From assembly GCA_021234155.1 (NCBI GenBank), contig JAJEKV010000002.1, positions 24,668,617 to 24,732,616 of the forward strand: a DNA stretch of 64,000 nucleotides, in the 5' to 3' direction. Each line of letters starts with the position of its first letter. Position 1 is the stretch's first letter. Source of the stretch: Isoetes taiwanensis (taxonomy: Eukaryota > Streptophyta > Lycopodiopsida > Isoetales > Isoetaceae). The notes below the pieces were generated by a model. It saw only the letters and a list, made by a program, of their open reading frames with translations, ran no database searches and had not been told where the DNA came from. Shown piece after piece: positions 27,025 through 38,921 of the stretch. The position numbers and the translations under genes are program-made.

Positions 27025-28636
27025 TGTGACGTCCCCTACTCATATACAGTGCACTCACCGTATACAAACAGGAGTTCATCCCCCATACCAGCTCCACACT
27101 GATACAGGGCCCTCCACGTATCACTGCAACCTTGATGAGTTCCAGTGGGAAGAATGAAGGGGTCATTTACCCTGTCTCCCTCAGGGTCTACCTAGCCGCG
27201 GAAGCGTAAACATACATGTCAGTATAAACATCAACATCACATAACCATCTCGAAGGATGGCTCATCACTTATCTGCATAGACAAAGATCAGTACACACAT
27301 ATGGAATCCTACCCAAGGCTCGGGACTCAAAGGGATGGCCCGGCGGCTTGGTCTCCGAGTTCATTGCGCAGGCGTAATTCATGGCAATGGATTTGGCTGG
27401 CATAAGAAACATGGCTTAGGGTAGTCCACTCCATCCGCCCCTCCATTGCACCGCAGGAGTAGGTTGAAAAGTGTTGGGGATCGTAGCCCACGGATGCATA
27501 GCCAAAGGGGCTATTCCGGGTTGCATCTCCCGGTTTCCCCGATGGGGCAGGCGGGGATCACTCCCTCCGAGATCTACATCTTGACTCAGGTGACTAAAGG
27601 CCCCTTTGCCCTTTCTCGACTTGAACCCAATGGAGAGTGACGATCACTCCACCTGGGTGCCGAGCCCATGCCTTGCCCACACGCAGTGGCAAGCCATTAG
27701 ACCTAGTCCACAATGATCCCCGGTAGACTTTACACACCAGAGGGATCGTTCAAGAGTCAGAACACGAACCTCCTTATAAGCCAGTCTGGCCCCTTCACCC
27801 ACAACCAGGTGTGGCTCTTGTACACAGGCCGAATTTACAGTGTGCTAAAGAGGCTAGCTAGGAGCATCAACTACCAGGCTTTAGGGTCTCTACCCCCCTT
27901 CCCAATACAATGAGTCCACAGAGATACATCTTCATACATATCACAGAAGAACTTAAGAACAAGATCTAATCTATATCATAGAGTTAGGTTCTTTAGTTAG
28001 AGCTTGGTATCTAGAGATCTAGATGGCTGCTATGGGCAATTTAATAGGCTAAACCTACTGATTCAATGACTGGAAGACGGTTTAGGCTATTAAATTGACG
28101 AAATACCTGATCCCTGGCTCGCTCCTCCTGCTCTGAACTCGACCATCCTGCTCTGCTGCTAGAAGATGAAGCTAGATTAGGAAACTAACGCTGGTTCGTT
28201 AAGGAGCCAGTGCAGGATGCGGTTTTGACTCACGGAGCAAGCAAAAGCGAGCCCTAAAACCCTATGGACTAAAAAATGGCAAGTTAGGGTTTCCTTAACC
28301 TATATAGACAAAGGGTTAGGGCTAGGGTTCCCATTATCCCCTTTAGGCATGTGGGATAATTGGATGTGGCCCCACTTATATTAAATAAGTGGCCTAGGAT
28401 ATCCACATGGGTAAATGTGTACACATGGATAAATGTGTACATATTGACACACACATGGATAAGTGTGCATATGGGCAATTGTGCCCATAATTAAATGCAC
28501 ACACCTTGCAAGTTGCCCCCTAGGGTGCTACCTGCTCGGCTACACATTGGCGTACACGTCAGTTGGAATGGCGTGTACGCGTGACGAGGCAGTACAGTAT
28601 ACGTCTTAGGACCGTATACTGTGCTGGAACGTCACA
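27025..28636 (-). repeat. LTR of element A (3' LTR)
   Basis: 1,612 bp, TGTGACGTCCCC…GGAACGTCACA. The polypurine tract lies immediately outside its right edge, making it the 3' LTR in element orientation. It carries three 18-bp direct repeats (28,405-28,470) and a minus-strand TATA box with an adjacent telo-box (about 28,285-28,310). Confidence 0.88.
28405..28470. repeat. 18-bp tandem repeat in LTR A
   Basis: Three units of the form ACATGGRTAARTGTGYAY at 28,405, 28,423 and 28,453; the third is offset by 12 bp. The same array is present in the other LTR copies (near 19,735, 37,905 and 41,320). Confidence 0.75.
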
Positions 28637-28649
28637 TTCTCCCCACCTT
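28637..28649 (-). other. Polypurine tract of element A
   Basis: On the minus strand AAGGTGGGGAGAA directly precedes the LTR start TGTGACGTTCC. The PPT primes plus-strand DNA synthesis. Element B has AAGGGGAGAA at the same place. Confidence 0.8.
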
Positions 28650-29872
28650 AAAATGATGCTGTCCGCAGCATCGTGGGTCTCCCCACCTTGGGATCTTCTT
28701 AACCTGTAATCAACTTGATGCATACCATTTATTATTATTATACTTACACAATTATTAAAATTATTCTAAGGTGATGTTTAAGACATTACTGTACTATTCC
28801 ATTATCCAATTAACTTATCACTTTATAACTTAATCAACGCAAGGTAATTACTAACCTTACTTAATACAACATTTAAGTTTATCAAAGTTTATCAATTTCA
28901 TACAAAATTTACACTTCTAAGGTACTCTTCATCCCTTGCAACACGTTTTAACAAAATTCGTGTTGCAAGTCTTTGCACCTTGAAATCCTGCATTAATTTT
29001 ACAATATCTATAATTACATATTTACTAGCTTACACATTCAATGGTAGAAATCACAACTACTCTAGAACTATTTATGCAAGTGCTCGTGATGAGACTCCCC
29101 GCCGGTTCTTCGTTCTCATTGGCCTCCTGGATTCACACCACGCTAGAATATTAATGTAAAGTTGGTTATAAGGGAACCACCCCATCTATCTATATGAATG
29201 CATGACTAATCTCCCGGCGTAGGAAGAGGATGCTTCTTCCATCGTGGCGGAGACAAAGCACCCTATAATGCCTATATGCCGCCATGCCTACACCTTTAGT
29301 TGCCCGAGACGTGGAGGATAGGGTCCTTCCGTGATTTAGGCGGAAGGATAGGGTCCTCCCCGTAGAGGTGCTTTCCTATCAATGCATTCTGAATGACCTC
29401 TTATCTCGAGGTGGATCTACTTCCGTGGGACGAAGTAGACTTTTTAATCTACCTTCCACTCATCCAAGCGGAACCCATGAGCCATGCCTACATTGACATT
29501 ACACCACGTCCTAGAGATCACCGTAGTGGTCCCATCATCGGTAAATACGCATGCAACCCATACCTAGCATAGGTTGCATGCGTAGATTAATCTTAACTAC
29601 ACATGAAATTAATCTAAACACAAATCGACATGCCTGAGCCGATTTTTGCTGGCTTCTTTAATGCATGTGATTAACATAATTACCCTAAGGTAATATTTAT
29701 GAATTAACATTATCATAGTATCGGATACATTACTTCCGATAGTACAATTATATTTACTCTAAGCTTTGCAATATTTAACGACTTTTAGATCACGATTATT
29801 TAAACAATAACCCTGATTTAGACCTATTGTATCATAGACAAGGTTTTAATTATCATACACAAGAATTAGATG
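28650..29872 (-). other. Element A internal region, 3' non-coding part
   Basis: AT-rich sequence between the PPT and the Mutator-like insertion. No retroviral domain on either strand. It corresponds to about 19,976-21,170 in copy 1. Confidence 0.6.
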
Positions 29873-29882
29873 TGCTTCTTAT

Positions 29883-30487
29883 CATGGAATAATTTAAGGG
29901 CTAAACTTAGCAATTTGGCGATTTTTTGGCACATTTTCAAAAAAAAAAGGCTAAAGTAAATGGAAAAAATTGGGGAAAAAATAATAATTTTAGCTTAACT
30001 TTTTTCGGGATTGCACCAACCCTGGAGCTCTTTAGCCAAACGCTAGAAAGTAAGAGAGTGAAATTTTATATTGTTTAGCTAAACCATAGAAATTTTTAGA
30101 ATAAATTTTGGGCTAGTTTAGCTAATATCATTCTAGTTTATAAGAAATATATGATTAGTAGTTTAGTTTCTAGCATTATAAACTGATTTGAGTCATAGAT
30201 TTTGCTAATTAGCATTATTTTAGAATGTTTTCACAAAGAAAATGACTAAAATAAGTGGTAATAATTGAAAAAAAAAAGTATAATTATTTGCCTTAGTATT
30301 TTCCATTGGCCACACCATAGAAATTTTTGGGATGATGTTTGGGTTAGTTTAGCTAAACGCTAGAAAGTATGAGAGGAAAAATATGTAGAGTTTAGCTAAA
30401 CCACAGAAAGTTTTGGGATTAATATCGAGCAAGTTTAGCTAAAGTCATTCTGGCTAATAAAAAATATGCGATTAGTAATTTATTCCC
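29883..30487. mobile_element. Mutator-like non-autonomous DNA transposon, 605 bp
   Basis: The insertion is flanked by a 10-bp target duplication TGCTTCTTAT (29,873-29,882 and 30,488-30,497). Its ends are short inverted repeats: GGAATAATTTA near the left edge and, reading inward from the right, GGGAATAAATTA. A target duplication of 9-10 bp suits Mutator-like elements. The body is AT-rich and non-coding and contains repeated TTTAGCTAAAC motifs. The matching site in the other copy of the 9.4-kb duplication is empty, which proves a discrete insertion. hAT (8-bp duplication) is less likely. Confidence 0.75.
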
Positions 30488-30497
30488 TGCTTCTTAT

Positions 30498-33400
30498 TCT
30501 CTTCCTTGGGTCCTGCATTACCCTTGGAAGTATATCCCTAAGATGCGCTTAAGTATATCTGAATTCTATTTTCTATTTATATTTATAAGGACCCGAGGTC
30601 ATATTTATAAGGACACAACGTCATATCTATTCTCTCCCCTTAAGAGGTTATACGCTTCTTACTTAGCGCATTACTTTACTAGCCTTAGCTAACATATATA
30701 ACCATCTAAGATGGATGCACATATTATGTTATCATTTATTTCAATATAGTTATGGGTTACCTACTTAGTTAGAACGATTCTAAACCACAAGGTTTTGTCA
30801 TGACGACAATTCCTTTTGTCTCAAAAGACTATTTGATTACTATAATTCTTATTTTAGATGTACCTTACATGTATTATTCTTTTATATTCTAGAGATTCCC
30901 CCTTTCTTAGTTATTTAAACTCTTGGAATATTCCTACCAATCGAATTGATGCCATCGTAACAAGTTGGCCGGACTTGTTAGATTACTTCTTTTCTTTCGG
31001 TTGGATTATTCTTTTGGAGGTGCTAGATTTATACATGGTCAACAATTATCCTAGTAATGATTCCTTCTTAGCGAGGAGATCAATCTCACCAAGTGGTTTC
31101 AATATGTTGGATGACTGTTAACAATCGTGTATAATTTTAGTCACTCCTATGCGTTTCCTTCCCAATCCTTGACGCTTAGCTCAATATTGGGGCAATCCTT
31201 TCAGCGAGAATATCCGGCAATGCCTTCTAATTCCAATATGGATGTTGCCATCCGTACATTTAACCTACTAGGCCCCATGGCCTTAGATCCCTGAGCTTGC
31301 TAGAAGCTCATCCACTCGTTGCCTGCTTGAAGTAGCAAGGTACGTTCTTCTGAGTCGCTCGATATTTCAGTCTCCTTGACGGTGGCTCCCCTTTGATGTA
31401 GAGGTTGACTTTGTTCGTTAGAAGCCTCTCATTGCTGGTGGCTTGATGGTGTAGTTGATCACTTGAAATCTTCCATGTCGCTTTTCAAAAGCCTGAAGGT
31501 GGCGCCGTTGAAAAAGATCTTTCATCTTGAACTTTTTGTCTTGGCAGCTAAAGGACGACTCTGTATCTGATATTGTTTCTTCGACTCCATCGACGTCTCA
31601 TACGGCGAGTCCTCTTGTTGCCTGAAGAGTGTTGAGGATGTTGATTGCTTCACCCCTGCAAATTGCCTGACATCTCTTCCTTTGATTTGTTACGCTATAG
31701 GAATAACAAGGGAACTATATATGCAAAGCATATAGCTTACATAATTACAATTACTACTAGAGCTATTAAGTCCCCCTTGTGCCTCCCTTTGAGTTGCACA
31801 ACTACTCCTTGGTAATGTCATCGGTGTTCCTCCCGGTGCAATGGTGTTGACGATCTATATCCTCCTATTTGTACGTCATTTCGTGCATCTCGGTAACTTG
31901 TTGATATACTTGGGCCCTCCGATGTTTTTATCGGCTATGGCACAACACGCTTTGCATCACATTCTAACTAAAGGTGAGCTGGTCGTTGATGCTTCGACAT
32001 TTCTGGTCTGCTTCGATCCTGTTCTCCGCGTAATTGTTCCCCCTTCATGATACTTGAAGCTATTTGGAGGTGTCTCTTGAGGTCTTGGCGCTTCCTTTGG
32101 CTATACTCCTTTGGAGTTGTTCTCTTCTATGATTGTTCTTTGAATCGTCCATCCTTGGGTTCACCAAGTTGCATGCAAGTCGGCGTGCAAGTTATCATTT
32201 CGCCTGCCGCCTCACTGATTGCTTCTCCATCGAGCTTCCAATCTTCCTTGTTTGATCCCTCGGTCACATGGCTTGGACATTGTCACGTTCCTCGGTGCTA
32301 TGCCGTCTTCTTGTCTTGAGGTACCCTCGGTGGTTTTGATTGTGCTTTCGTCGGTTTTGATCCTCCCATTTGCCTCTAGGGGCTCGTGGAAGAAGTCGGT
32401 TGCTAGCACTTCTCCGGCTTTCAGTTCGACCTTTGTCCCTCTATGCATGTCGGTCTCTCGTCAAGTAAAGCATCATGGCTCTCCTCCCTGGCGGCTATAT
32501 TGTCGGGATGATGGATCCTTATATCTGCAAGCAGCTTGACCCTTGAGTTGAAGAAGTACCGCCTTAGATATACTCTTGTCGTTGAATAGCACGGCTATTA
32601 TCTTGAACTCTCTTTTTTTGCCGAAGGTGCTTCGGTTACTATCCTTTGTCGTTAAGGTGTCGAATGCTTCTACCTTGGGCGTTTGGCGTGCCACATGTCG
32701 GGAGATATGATCGGCTTCTTCTCTTCTAATTACTGGTAGGAGTACCGTGAAGCCATCACCCTAGTTGTTGAAGGCATATCTCCTCGTCGCGATTGCCTTT
32801 TAGTAAGTGCATCTCCATCTAATACACGTGTCAAAGCATCACCCTATATTACCACGGGGTGGAATTATGGTTGTTGAGATGTTGCCTTCTTAGTTGGCTC
32901 GTTGATGTCGGTCGTTCCTCCTTCTATTGTTGAGGCCACTCGTGTCATAAGTTAAATCAAGTGTTGCCGCTGCCACAAGAAGAGGTAGTGGCATTGACGA
33001 TGTCCCGTGTCTTGTATTTGTTGATCTTGACATGACCCGGTGTTGTCTCTTATTCGGACATTGGGTGGACGAGTGGTCTTCTACTTGAGGGCACTTCTCG
33101 GAAGTGTTTGGAGTCCAAGGTTTGTTTGGGCTCGTCGCTTTCTCCCTCGTACTTGCTCTTCCATTTTGATCTTGGGCTATAGTTGTGCTTCCTTGCTTCC
33201 TCATTTGGTAGTCGAAGTGGAAGGAGCTTCGATCTAAGCGCTAAATCAAGTAAAACATGACTTTAAACTCATGTTTCTCCACTATATCTGTGAGCACCGA
33301 GATATACAATAGACATATACGCATTTACATTGGGATTTTTTAATTCATCCACTTTTTCAAAACAACTACTAAGATCTACTTAAATGTTTATACTCCTTTA

Positions 33401-33560
33401 GGGTTTCCCCTCCTCCTATCAGCGTTTGATCCTTCGGTTTTGCTGCATCTTCTTCGTTACGGTTGACTCAGTTCCTTGAGATCTTTGCTACTATTGTTGA
33501 GCTTCATGTTCGATCGAGGCTCGTCACCCCAAGTTGCGAAGAGTGTTCGTCGATGTGATC
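30498..33560 (-). other. Element A internal region, no pol domain
   Basis: Collinear with 21,200-24,090. I looked for YxDD, DDE, Walker and zinc-knuckle signatures on both strands and found none convincing. A minus-strand frame at 32,890-33,204 has a Cys/His cluster (CPQVEDHSSTQC) that partly resembles a zinc knuckle, with H-x4-C but no C-x2-C. Frames at 32,212-32,448 and 32,473-32,694 recur in the other copy. Function unknown. Confidence 0.5.
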
Positions 33561-33569
33561 CCTTGAAAA

Positions 33570-34760
33570 GATGCTCCTCCTTAATGTGTATGTCCGGTCG
33601 TAAGGAAAACGGTGACTAGCTCAACGTCCTTATATGCGGTATGTCGTTGCAAGGTTGCCGATGTAATGCGGTGCCATTGATGGGTTGAGTAGGATCACGG
33701 CTGTTGCGGTCGGGCGTTCTTGAATGTCTTGAAGCTCGGAGATGCGGGTCGATAGGCGGGCATTGTCATTCCTCCGTAGGTTGAATTTCCGAGTCCCTGT
33801 TGATTGGGCTTTGCTTCATTCAGGGGTGCCTCTCACGTTACTTTTGGAAGTGTGATCATCTCCATTGCACCTACCCTAGCTCTTTTCTGGTTTGCCTTTG
33901 CATGATTTATTACCTGCTGGATAGGTCGTCTCCTCCGTCCTTTGGGTCCTATCCATTCGAGTCCGCACTCCTTGGCTGGCGTAGTAAAGTCATCCTTCCT
34001 TTGGTTTCTAGGTATTTCTGGGTCCCAAATTCTTGTTCGAGCGGAATATTCTCCTCCTTGATCTTGCCCCTAATGCTGATCTAGGCCTTCAAGTTGGAAA
34101 TGTTTCTTCCACGATATCGTCTCCTTCCCCTCATGGTCTCCTACTTTTTGGAACAGATGAAAGTTCTCCTGGCTGGTGCAAGGGAGCTAGAAGCTTCGTC
34201 TGGTCAGCCTTAGGTACTTTGTGGTTGCCCTAGCTTGGTTGCTCCTTTTGTTGACGTTGCATTACATTAAGCTTGAGCTGCTGGGCTGCAAGGTCGTGGG
34301 TTGTCTTCCCTCCGGTTTCTATCACGCTCCTTTGTCGCCATGACTTCTCTCCTCGATGAAAGATTATGCCCTCGACCTTAGCTCGTGATGCCAGCGTGGC
34401 ATCGATGTTCAACATCTTCACGCTTTTTGTATTTTGCTGCCTTGCATTCTTCCATTTGAAACTCATAATGTCGCCGAGTTGGTGAAGGCGTCGAGATCCT
34501 CTTTTCGATGTGACCCGTGGATCAAAAAGCCGGAGGTTGACATCTAGAAAATTCTTGATGCCGTTGGTTACCAAGTATTCTTCCCATTTGATGAAGATTG
34601 ATGATAGGCCGGTGGTGTCCTGTTGTACTTTCGTTTGTCGGTTTGAGAGGTGTTTGTCGTTTGTGCTTCCCTCTCTTGGGTCTGCCTTTTCGGTCTCCTC
34701 TCCTTATCATGTACGTCCCTACTCGGGACCTTGATGTCTTCAAGAAGTTACGTCTCTAAG
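33570..34760 (-). pseudogene. Element A uncharacterised protein (first frame after leader)
   Basis: This is the first substantial coding signal downstream (minus strand) of the PBS, where a gag protein would be expected. Readable pieces include IRRGDRKGRPKRGKHK (basic, 34,522-34,743), SIFIKWEEYLVTNGIKNFLD and FKWKNARQQNT (34,230-34,640), and a possible coiled coil KIKEENIPLEQEFG near 34,040. Two frames are open in places, so the true frame is uncertain. It is duplicated at 24,100-25,290. I recognise no family, so calling it gag would be a guess from position only. Confidence 0.4.
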
Positions 34761-34853
34761 CTCTTACGTGGCTCATTTTTGTACCCAAAGCTTCATTATA
34801 TTCTAGAGTCTAAGGGTCCATTTGAAGGGCTCTCCTACAACATTTTGGGCTCT

Positions 34854-35301
34854 ATAAGCAAGCAAGATGGCTCGGCGGCATTCATTGGAGACATATCTAT
34901 AATCTCCAAGTCTATGGACATTAGGGCGTGTGGTATGGCATGAAATGAGGGTTGTTTTGCAAAACCTCCATGATGTTTGAGGCATACTCTAAGGTCCTAG
35001 CAAAGTTGGTTTGGGGAGTCCAATCTCTACACATGGAGTGACTTGGGCAGTTCTAGACTCTAGCTCCTTTCTAGGTATCACGGCAATAGGGAGTGTCAAT
35101 GTGGTTTGTATAAGTCAAACTCTATTAGAAGGACACAAAATTAGGTCAAGGTTTATGCCTTTGGCATGGCAGAGAGGTGATGTACCAACAGTTGGACTTG
35201 GGTTGCTATCTTCGAGGTCTAGATGACTATAACAAAGGGGTGTTCTTGGGCACTTCTATCTTGGAGTGAGGCATCAGCTTTGGCCGGAACAATACTTGTG
35301 A
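34854..35301 (-). other. Element A leader, single-copy part
   Basis: Unique sequence between the end of the 9.4-kb unit 2 and the start of the 3.4-kb unit 1. On the minus strand it lies between the leader and the first frame. No motif recognised. Confidence 0.5.
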
Positions 35302-35520
35302 GGTACTAATGGGGTATGCTTCTATTTACAAACAACCCACGGTTTGGAAAAACAATTCAAGGGTTTGAGCAATTTTGGTCATTTTGGGCTGGGGTTTGAC
35401 ATTTCTAGCCTAATTTGAGATCATAAATGGATTTTAGGCTGTCTAACGGTCCTATTGCAACAAAGTTCAAAGCGATTTGGAGCTCTCAGAGCTCAAGTTA
35501 TGGAGGTTCAAAGTTTGGAG

Positions 35521-36297
35521 GTCTCACATTGCGCCGCACCAATAATGAACTTTTCATTTTCGGGTCTGGCGGCGGCGTGTGAGACATTGGCTCTAAATGG
35601 GTTAAACTTGTCCAATTTTGGTGATATAAGGGTCTAATGGATGGGACTCATCGAAGTTAGCAGAATTAACCCTTTATTTGGTCGATTTGGAATTTTGGGC
35701 ACTTTTGGGGCATGGTCTCATACGTTCGCGCCCGGACCAATAATGAACTTTTCATTTTTTCGGTCTGGCGGCTTGACGTGAGACATCCTCGAATTGGCCT
35801 AGGATGTCTGTTTTGACTAAAACAAAAGCTAAAACTTACTAACTCAACTTAATTAAGTAACTTCATACACTTATAATTTACTCTAAAACACTTTGTATTA
35901 AACAAAATTTTATCATTTACGAAATTAATAAGGCTCCCCTTTGATATGACTGGCTAAGTGCATATCTTTCTTCATTAGAGTTACTCCCTTGGCGTGTACT
36001 GTGCAGACTGTTGAGTCTTCAAAATGTTGGACCAATTTTTGCTCTGCTGCTTCTTGAACCTTGGTCTCTGCTCTGGATTCGCCCTCTCCTCTTCTTGTAT
36101 CTCTCGCTCTATCTGCTCGTACACTTCTTGGGTCTAATATACAAATTTAACTAATCCTTACCTTAAAACTCGATCTAGCATGTTACCTTTTTTGAAATTC
36201 ATCAAGTATTAAGGTGTTTATGGCCTAATGTCTCACACGTTGCACCCAGATCAAAAATGGGAGTTTCATTTTTTCTCAACTGCTGACGATGTGAGAC
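35521..36297 (-). other. Three ~65-nt stem-loops in element A leader (unit 1)
   Basis: Three copies of one palindromic motif lie at 35,521-35,585, 35,715-35,784 and 36,230-36,297. Each begins GTCTCA.AC, ends GTGTGAGAC or a variant, and pairs over about 20 bp around a loop containing AATGAACTTTTCATT, itself a small hairpin. They sit between PBS and the first frame, the untranslated leader of the element's RNA. Role unknown; packaging or dimerisation signals occupy this place in other retroelements. Confidence 0.7.
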
Positions 36298-36485
36298 CTT
36301 CTTGCCTTAGAAAGATTTGGCTCAAACTGTTTTTAGTCTTTTTATGTTCCAATTCATTTTAATTGCATTAGCTTAGCATATACTACAAAATGAGAAAAAT
36401 TTTCCCACTTTTCGAGGTTTGAGAATCCTATCAAGTTAGTACTATGGGGAGCATGGCGGTCTTTGCTCTTGGTCTCCAAGAACAT

Positions 36486-36500
36486 TGCTCGATACCAGCG
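36486..36500 (-). other. Primer binding site of element A, unit 1
   Basis: The minus strand reads TGGTATCGAGC next to the LTR, a copy of TGGTATCAGAGC complementary to the 3' end of plant initiator tRNA-Met, with the CAG damaged. Confidence 0.75.
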
Positions 36501-38134
36501 TGGACGTCCCCTACTCATATACGGTGCACTCACAGGTATACAAACAGGAGTTCATCCCCATACCAGCTCCCACCGATACGGGGCCCTCCATTATCAACGC
36601 AACCTTGATGAGTTCGATTGGGAAGAATGAAGGGGTCATTTACCCTGTCTCCCTCGGGGTCTACCTAGGCGAAGCGTAAACATACATGTCGTTATACAAC
36701 ATCAACATCACATAACCATCTCGAAGGATGGCTCATCACTTATCTGCATAGACAAAGATCGATTACATCACATATGGAATCCTACCCAAGGCTCGGACTC
36801 AAAGGGATGACCAAACGGACTGGGTCTCCGTGAGTTCATTGCGCATGTAATTCATGGCAATGGATTTGGGCGGCATAAGAACATGGCTTAGGGTAGTCCA
36901 CTCCATCCGCCCCTCCATTGCACACTTTGCGAGTAGGTTGAAAAGTGTTGGGACTCGATCAGCTCTGGGATGCATAGCCAAAGGGGCTATTCACGGGTTG
37001 CATCTCCCGGTTTGATGGGGCAGGTAGGGATCACTCCCTCCAGATCTACATGCCGACTCAAGGTGACTAGAGGGCCACCGCCCTTATTCGACTTGAACCC
37101 AATGGAGAGTGACGATCACTCCACGTGTCGAGCCCATGCCTTGCCCACACCAGCGATTGGCAAGCCATTAGACCTAGTCCACAATGATCCCCGGTAGACT
37201 TTACACACCGGAGGGATGGATTCAAGAGTTAGAACACGAACCTCCTTATAAGCCGGTCGCCCCTTCACACACAACCGGGTGTGGCTCTTTGCACACACAT
37301 CTTAAATTTACAGTGTGCTAAAGAACAGTATGCTAAAGAGGCTAGCTAGGAGCATCAACTACCAGGCTTTAGGGTCTCTACCCCCCTTCCCAATACAATG
37401 AGTCCACAGAGATTCATCATCATACATATCACAGAAGAACTAAAGAACAAGATCTAATCTATATCATAGAGTTAGGTTCTTTAGTTAGAGCTTGGTATCT
37501 AGAGATCTATATCATGGCTGCTATGGGCAATTTAATAGGCTAAACCTACTGATTCGATGACTGGAAGATGGTTTAGGCTATTAAATTGACGAAATACCTG
37601 ATCCCTGGCTCGCTCCTCCTGCTCTGAACTCGACCATCCTGCTCTGCTGCTAGAAGATGAAGCTAGATTGGGAAACTAACGAGCTGCTTCGCTCAGACAA
37701 AGTCTAGGATGTGGTTTTGACTCTGGAGCAAAGCAAAAGCAGAGCCCCAAAAACCCTATGGGACTAAAAATGGCAAGTTAGGGTTTTTTAACCTATATAG
37801 ACAAAGGGTTAGGGCTAGGGTTCCCATTATCCCCTTTAGGCATGTGGGATAATTGGATGTGGCCCCACTTATATTAAATAAGTAGCCTAGGATATCCACA
37901 TGGGTAAATGTGTACACATGGATAAATGTGTACACATTGACACATACATGGATAAGTGTGCATATGGGCAATTGTGCCCATAATTAAATGCACACACCTT
38001 GCAAGTTGCCCCCTAGGGTGCTACCTGCTCGGCTACACATTGGTGTACACGTCGGTCGGCGGAATGGCGTTAATGCGCGCGATGGCGATACGATTATCGT
38101 CTTAGGACCGAGTATAGTATCTTTGGAACGTCAC
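36500..38134 (-). repeat. LTR of element A, copy in 3.4-kb unit 1
   Basis: About 1,635 bp, adjacent to the PBS on the left and to the helicase target site GTATG on the right. It is a duplicate of the 5' LTR at 39,912-41,548. Confidence 0.87.
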
Positions 38135-38140
38135 GGTATG

Positions 38141-38704
38141 GGATGAAATGGGGATGAAACATATGCCAAGCACTCGCGCCATCGATTGGGGATTCTACGC
38201 TGAATACGCCAAGATGACAGCCGTTTGGGGAATGATAATGCTCACCGCGGCGATTCGACAACAATTGCACGGCGTCAAGCGTGCAACAAAGATAGAAATC
38301 ATCTCGAAGTGTGTCAAGAGAAACCCGTTGTGGATTAATTTCCAAAACCCACAAGGTGACACAAAACATGCGGTCGGAAAAGGCGAGCAAATCTTCTCAA
38401 ATTGGAACGCTACGACTTCGGTAATGGGGGAACGGATGAACAATGAGTCGGGACTCGATCGCGACTTGGTTGAGATACCCGAAGAATGCGTGGTAGAAGA
38501 CGACTTGATTGACAGCATCTTCGGCAAGGAAATAACAGAGGCAAATGTGCACCTACTATATGACAAGGCCATCTTGACACGCTAAGAATGAAGACACGCT
38601 AAGAATGAATGGACAACTCCATACGTACACGAGTATAGATGCCATCATTGCAGAAGGCGAAGATGCTACAAGGGATTTCCCAATTGAGTTCATCAACCAC
38701 CTGA
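38141..38704 (+). pseudogene. Helitron helicase middle part, duplicated fragment
   Basis: This fragment covers the helicase from Walker B to just before motif IV: WDEMGMKH at the start, then ANVHLLYDKAILT near the end. The motif III block, intact in the other copy as GDFRQQLPV, reads here as AAIRQQLHGV because of small indels. It stops at the 3.4-kb duplication junction, so it lacks the C-terminal motifs and cannot be functional. The frame is continuous over 38,148-38,585. Confidence 0.85.
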
Positions 38705-38921
38705 GGTACTAATGGGGTATGCTTCTATTTACAAACAACCCACAGTTTGGAAAAACAATTCAAGGGTTTGAGCAATTTTGGTCATTTTGGGCTGGGGTTT
38801 GACATTTCTAGCCTAATTTGAGATCATAAATGGATTTTAGGCTGTCTAACGGTCCTATTGCAACAAAGTTCAGGCGATTTGGAGCTCTGTAGCTCAAGTT
38901 ATGGAGGTTCAAAGTTTGGAG

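Larger units (their letters stand above)
25380..34853. repeat. 9.4-kb tandem duplication, unit 2
   Basis: Collinear with 16,028-25,379. It ends at 34,853, where the shared TTTTGGGCTCT is followed by unique element A sequence (ATAAGCAAGCAAG), the natural continuation. It carries the 605-bp Mutator-like insertion with its 10-bp target duplication. Reading frames are better preserved here than in unit 1. Confidence 0.85.
35302..38704. repeat. 3.4-kb tandem duplication, unit 1
   Basis: 3,403 bp containing element A leader, a whole LTR, the right target duplication and the middle of the helicase. It is repeated at 38,705-42,117. Both junctions and the natural end carry TGA (35,299, 38,702 and 42,115), a 3-bp microhomology. 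Differences between the units sit mainly at CAG/CTG sites. Confidence 0.9.

Noticed and set aside
28284-28478. Minus-strand frame with HVYTFTHV repeats recurring in each LTR A copy
   Set aside because: It recurs only because the LTR recurs; it is translation of an 18-bp tandem repeat and TATA region, not a protein gene.
32890-33204. Zinc-knuckle gag in element A (CPQVEDHSSTQC)
   Set aside because: It has H-x4-C but lacks the C-x2-C pair and the correct spacing; too weak to call.
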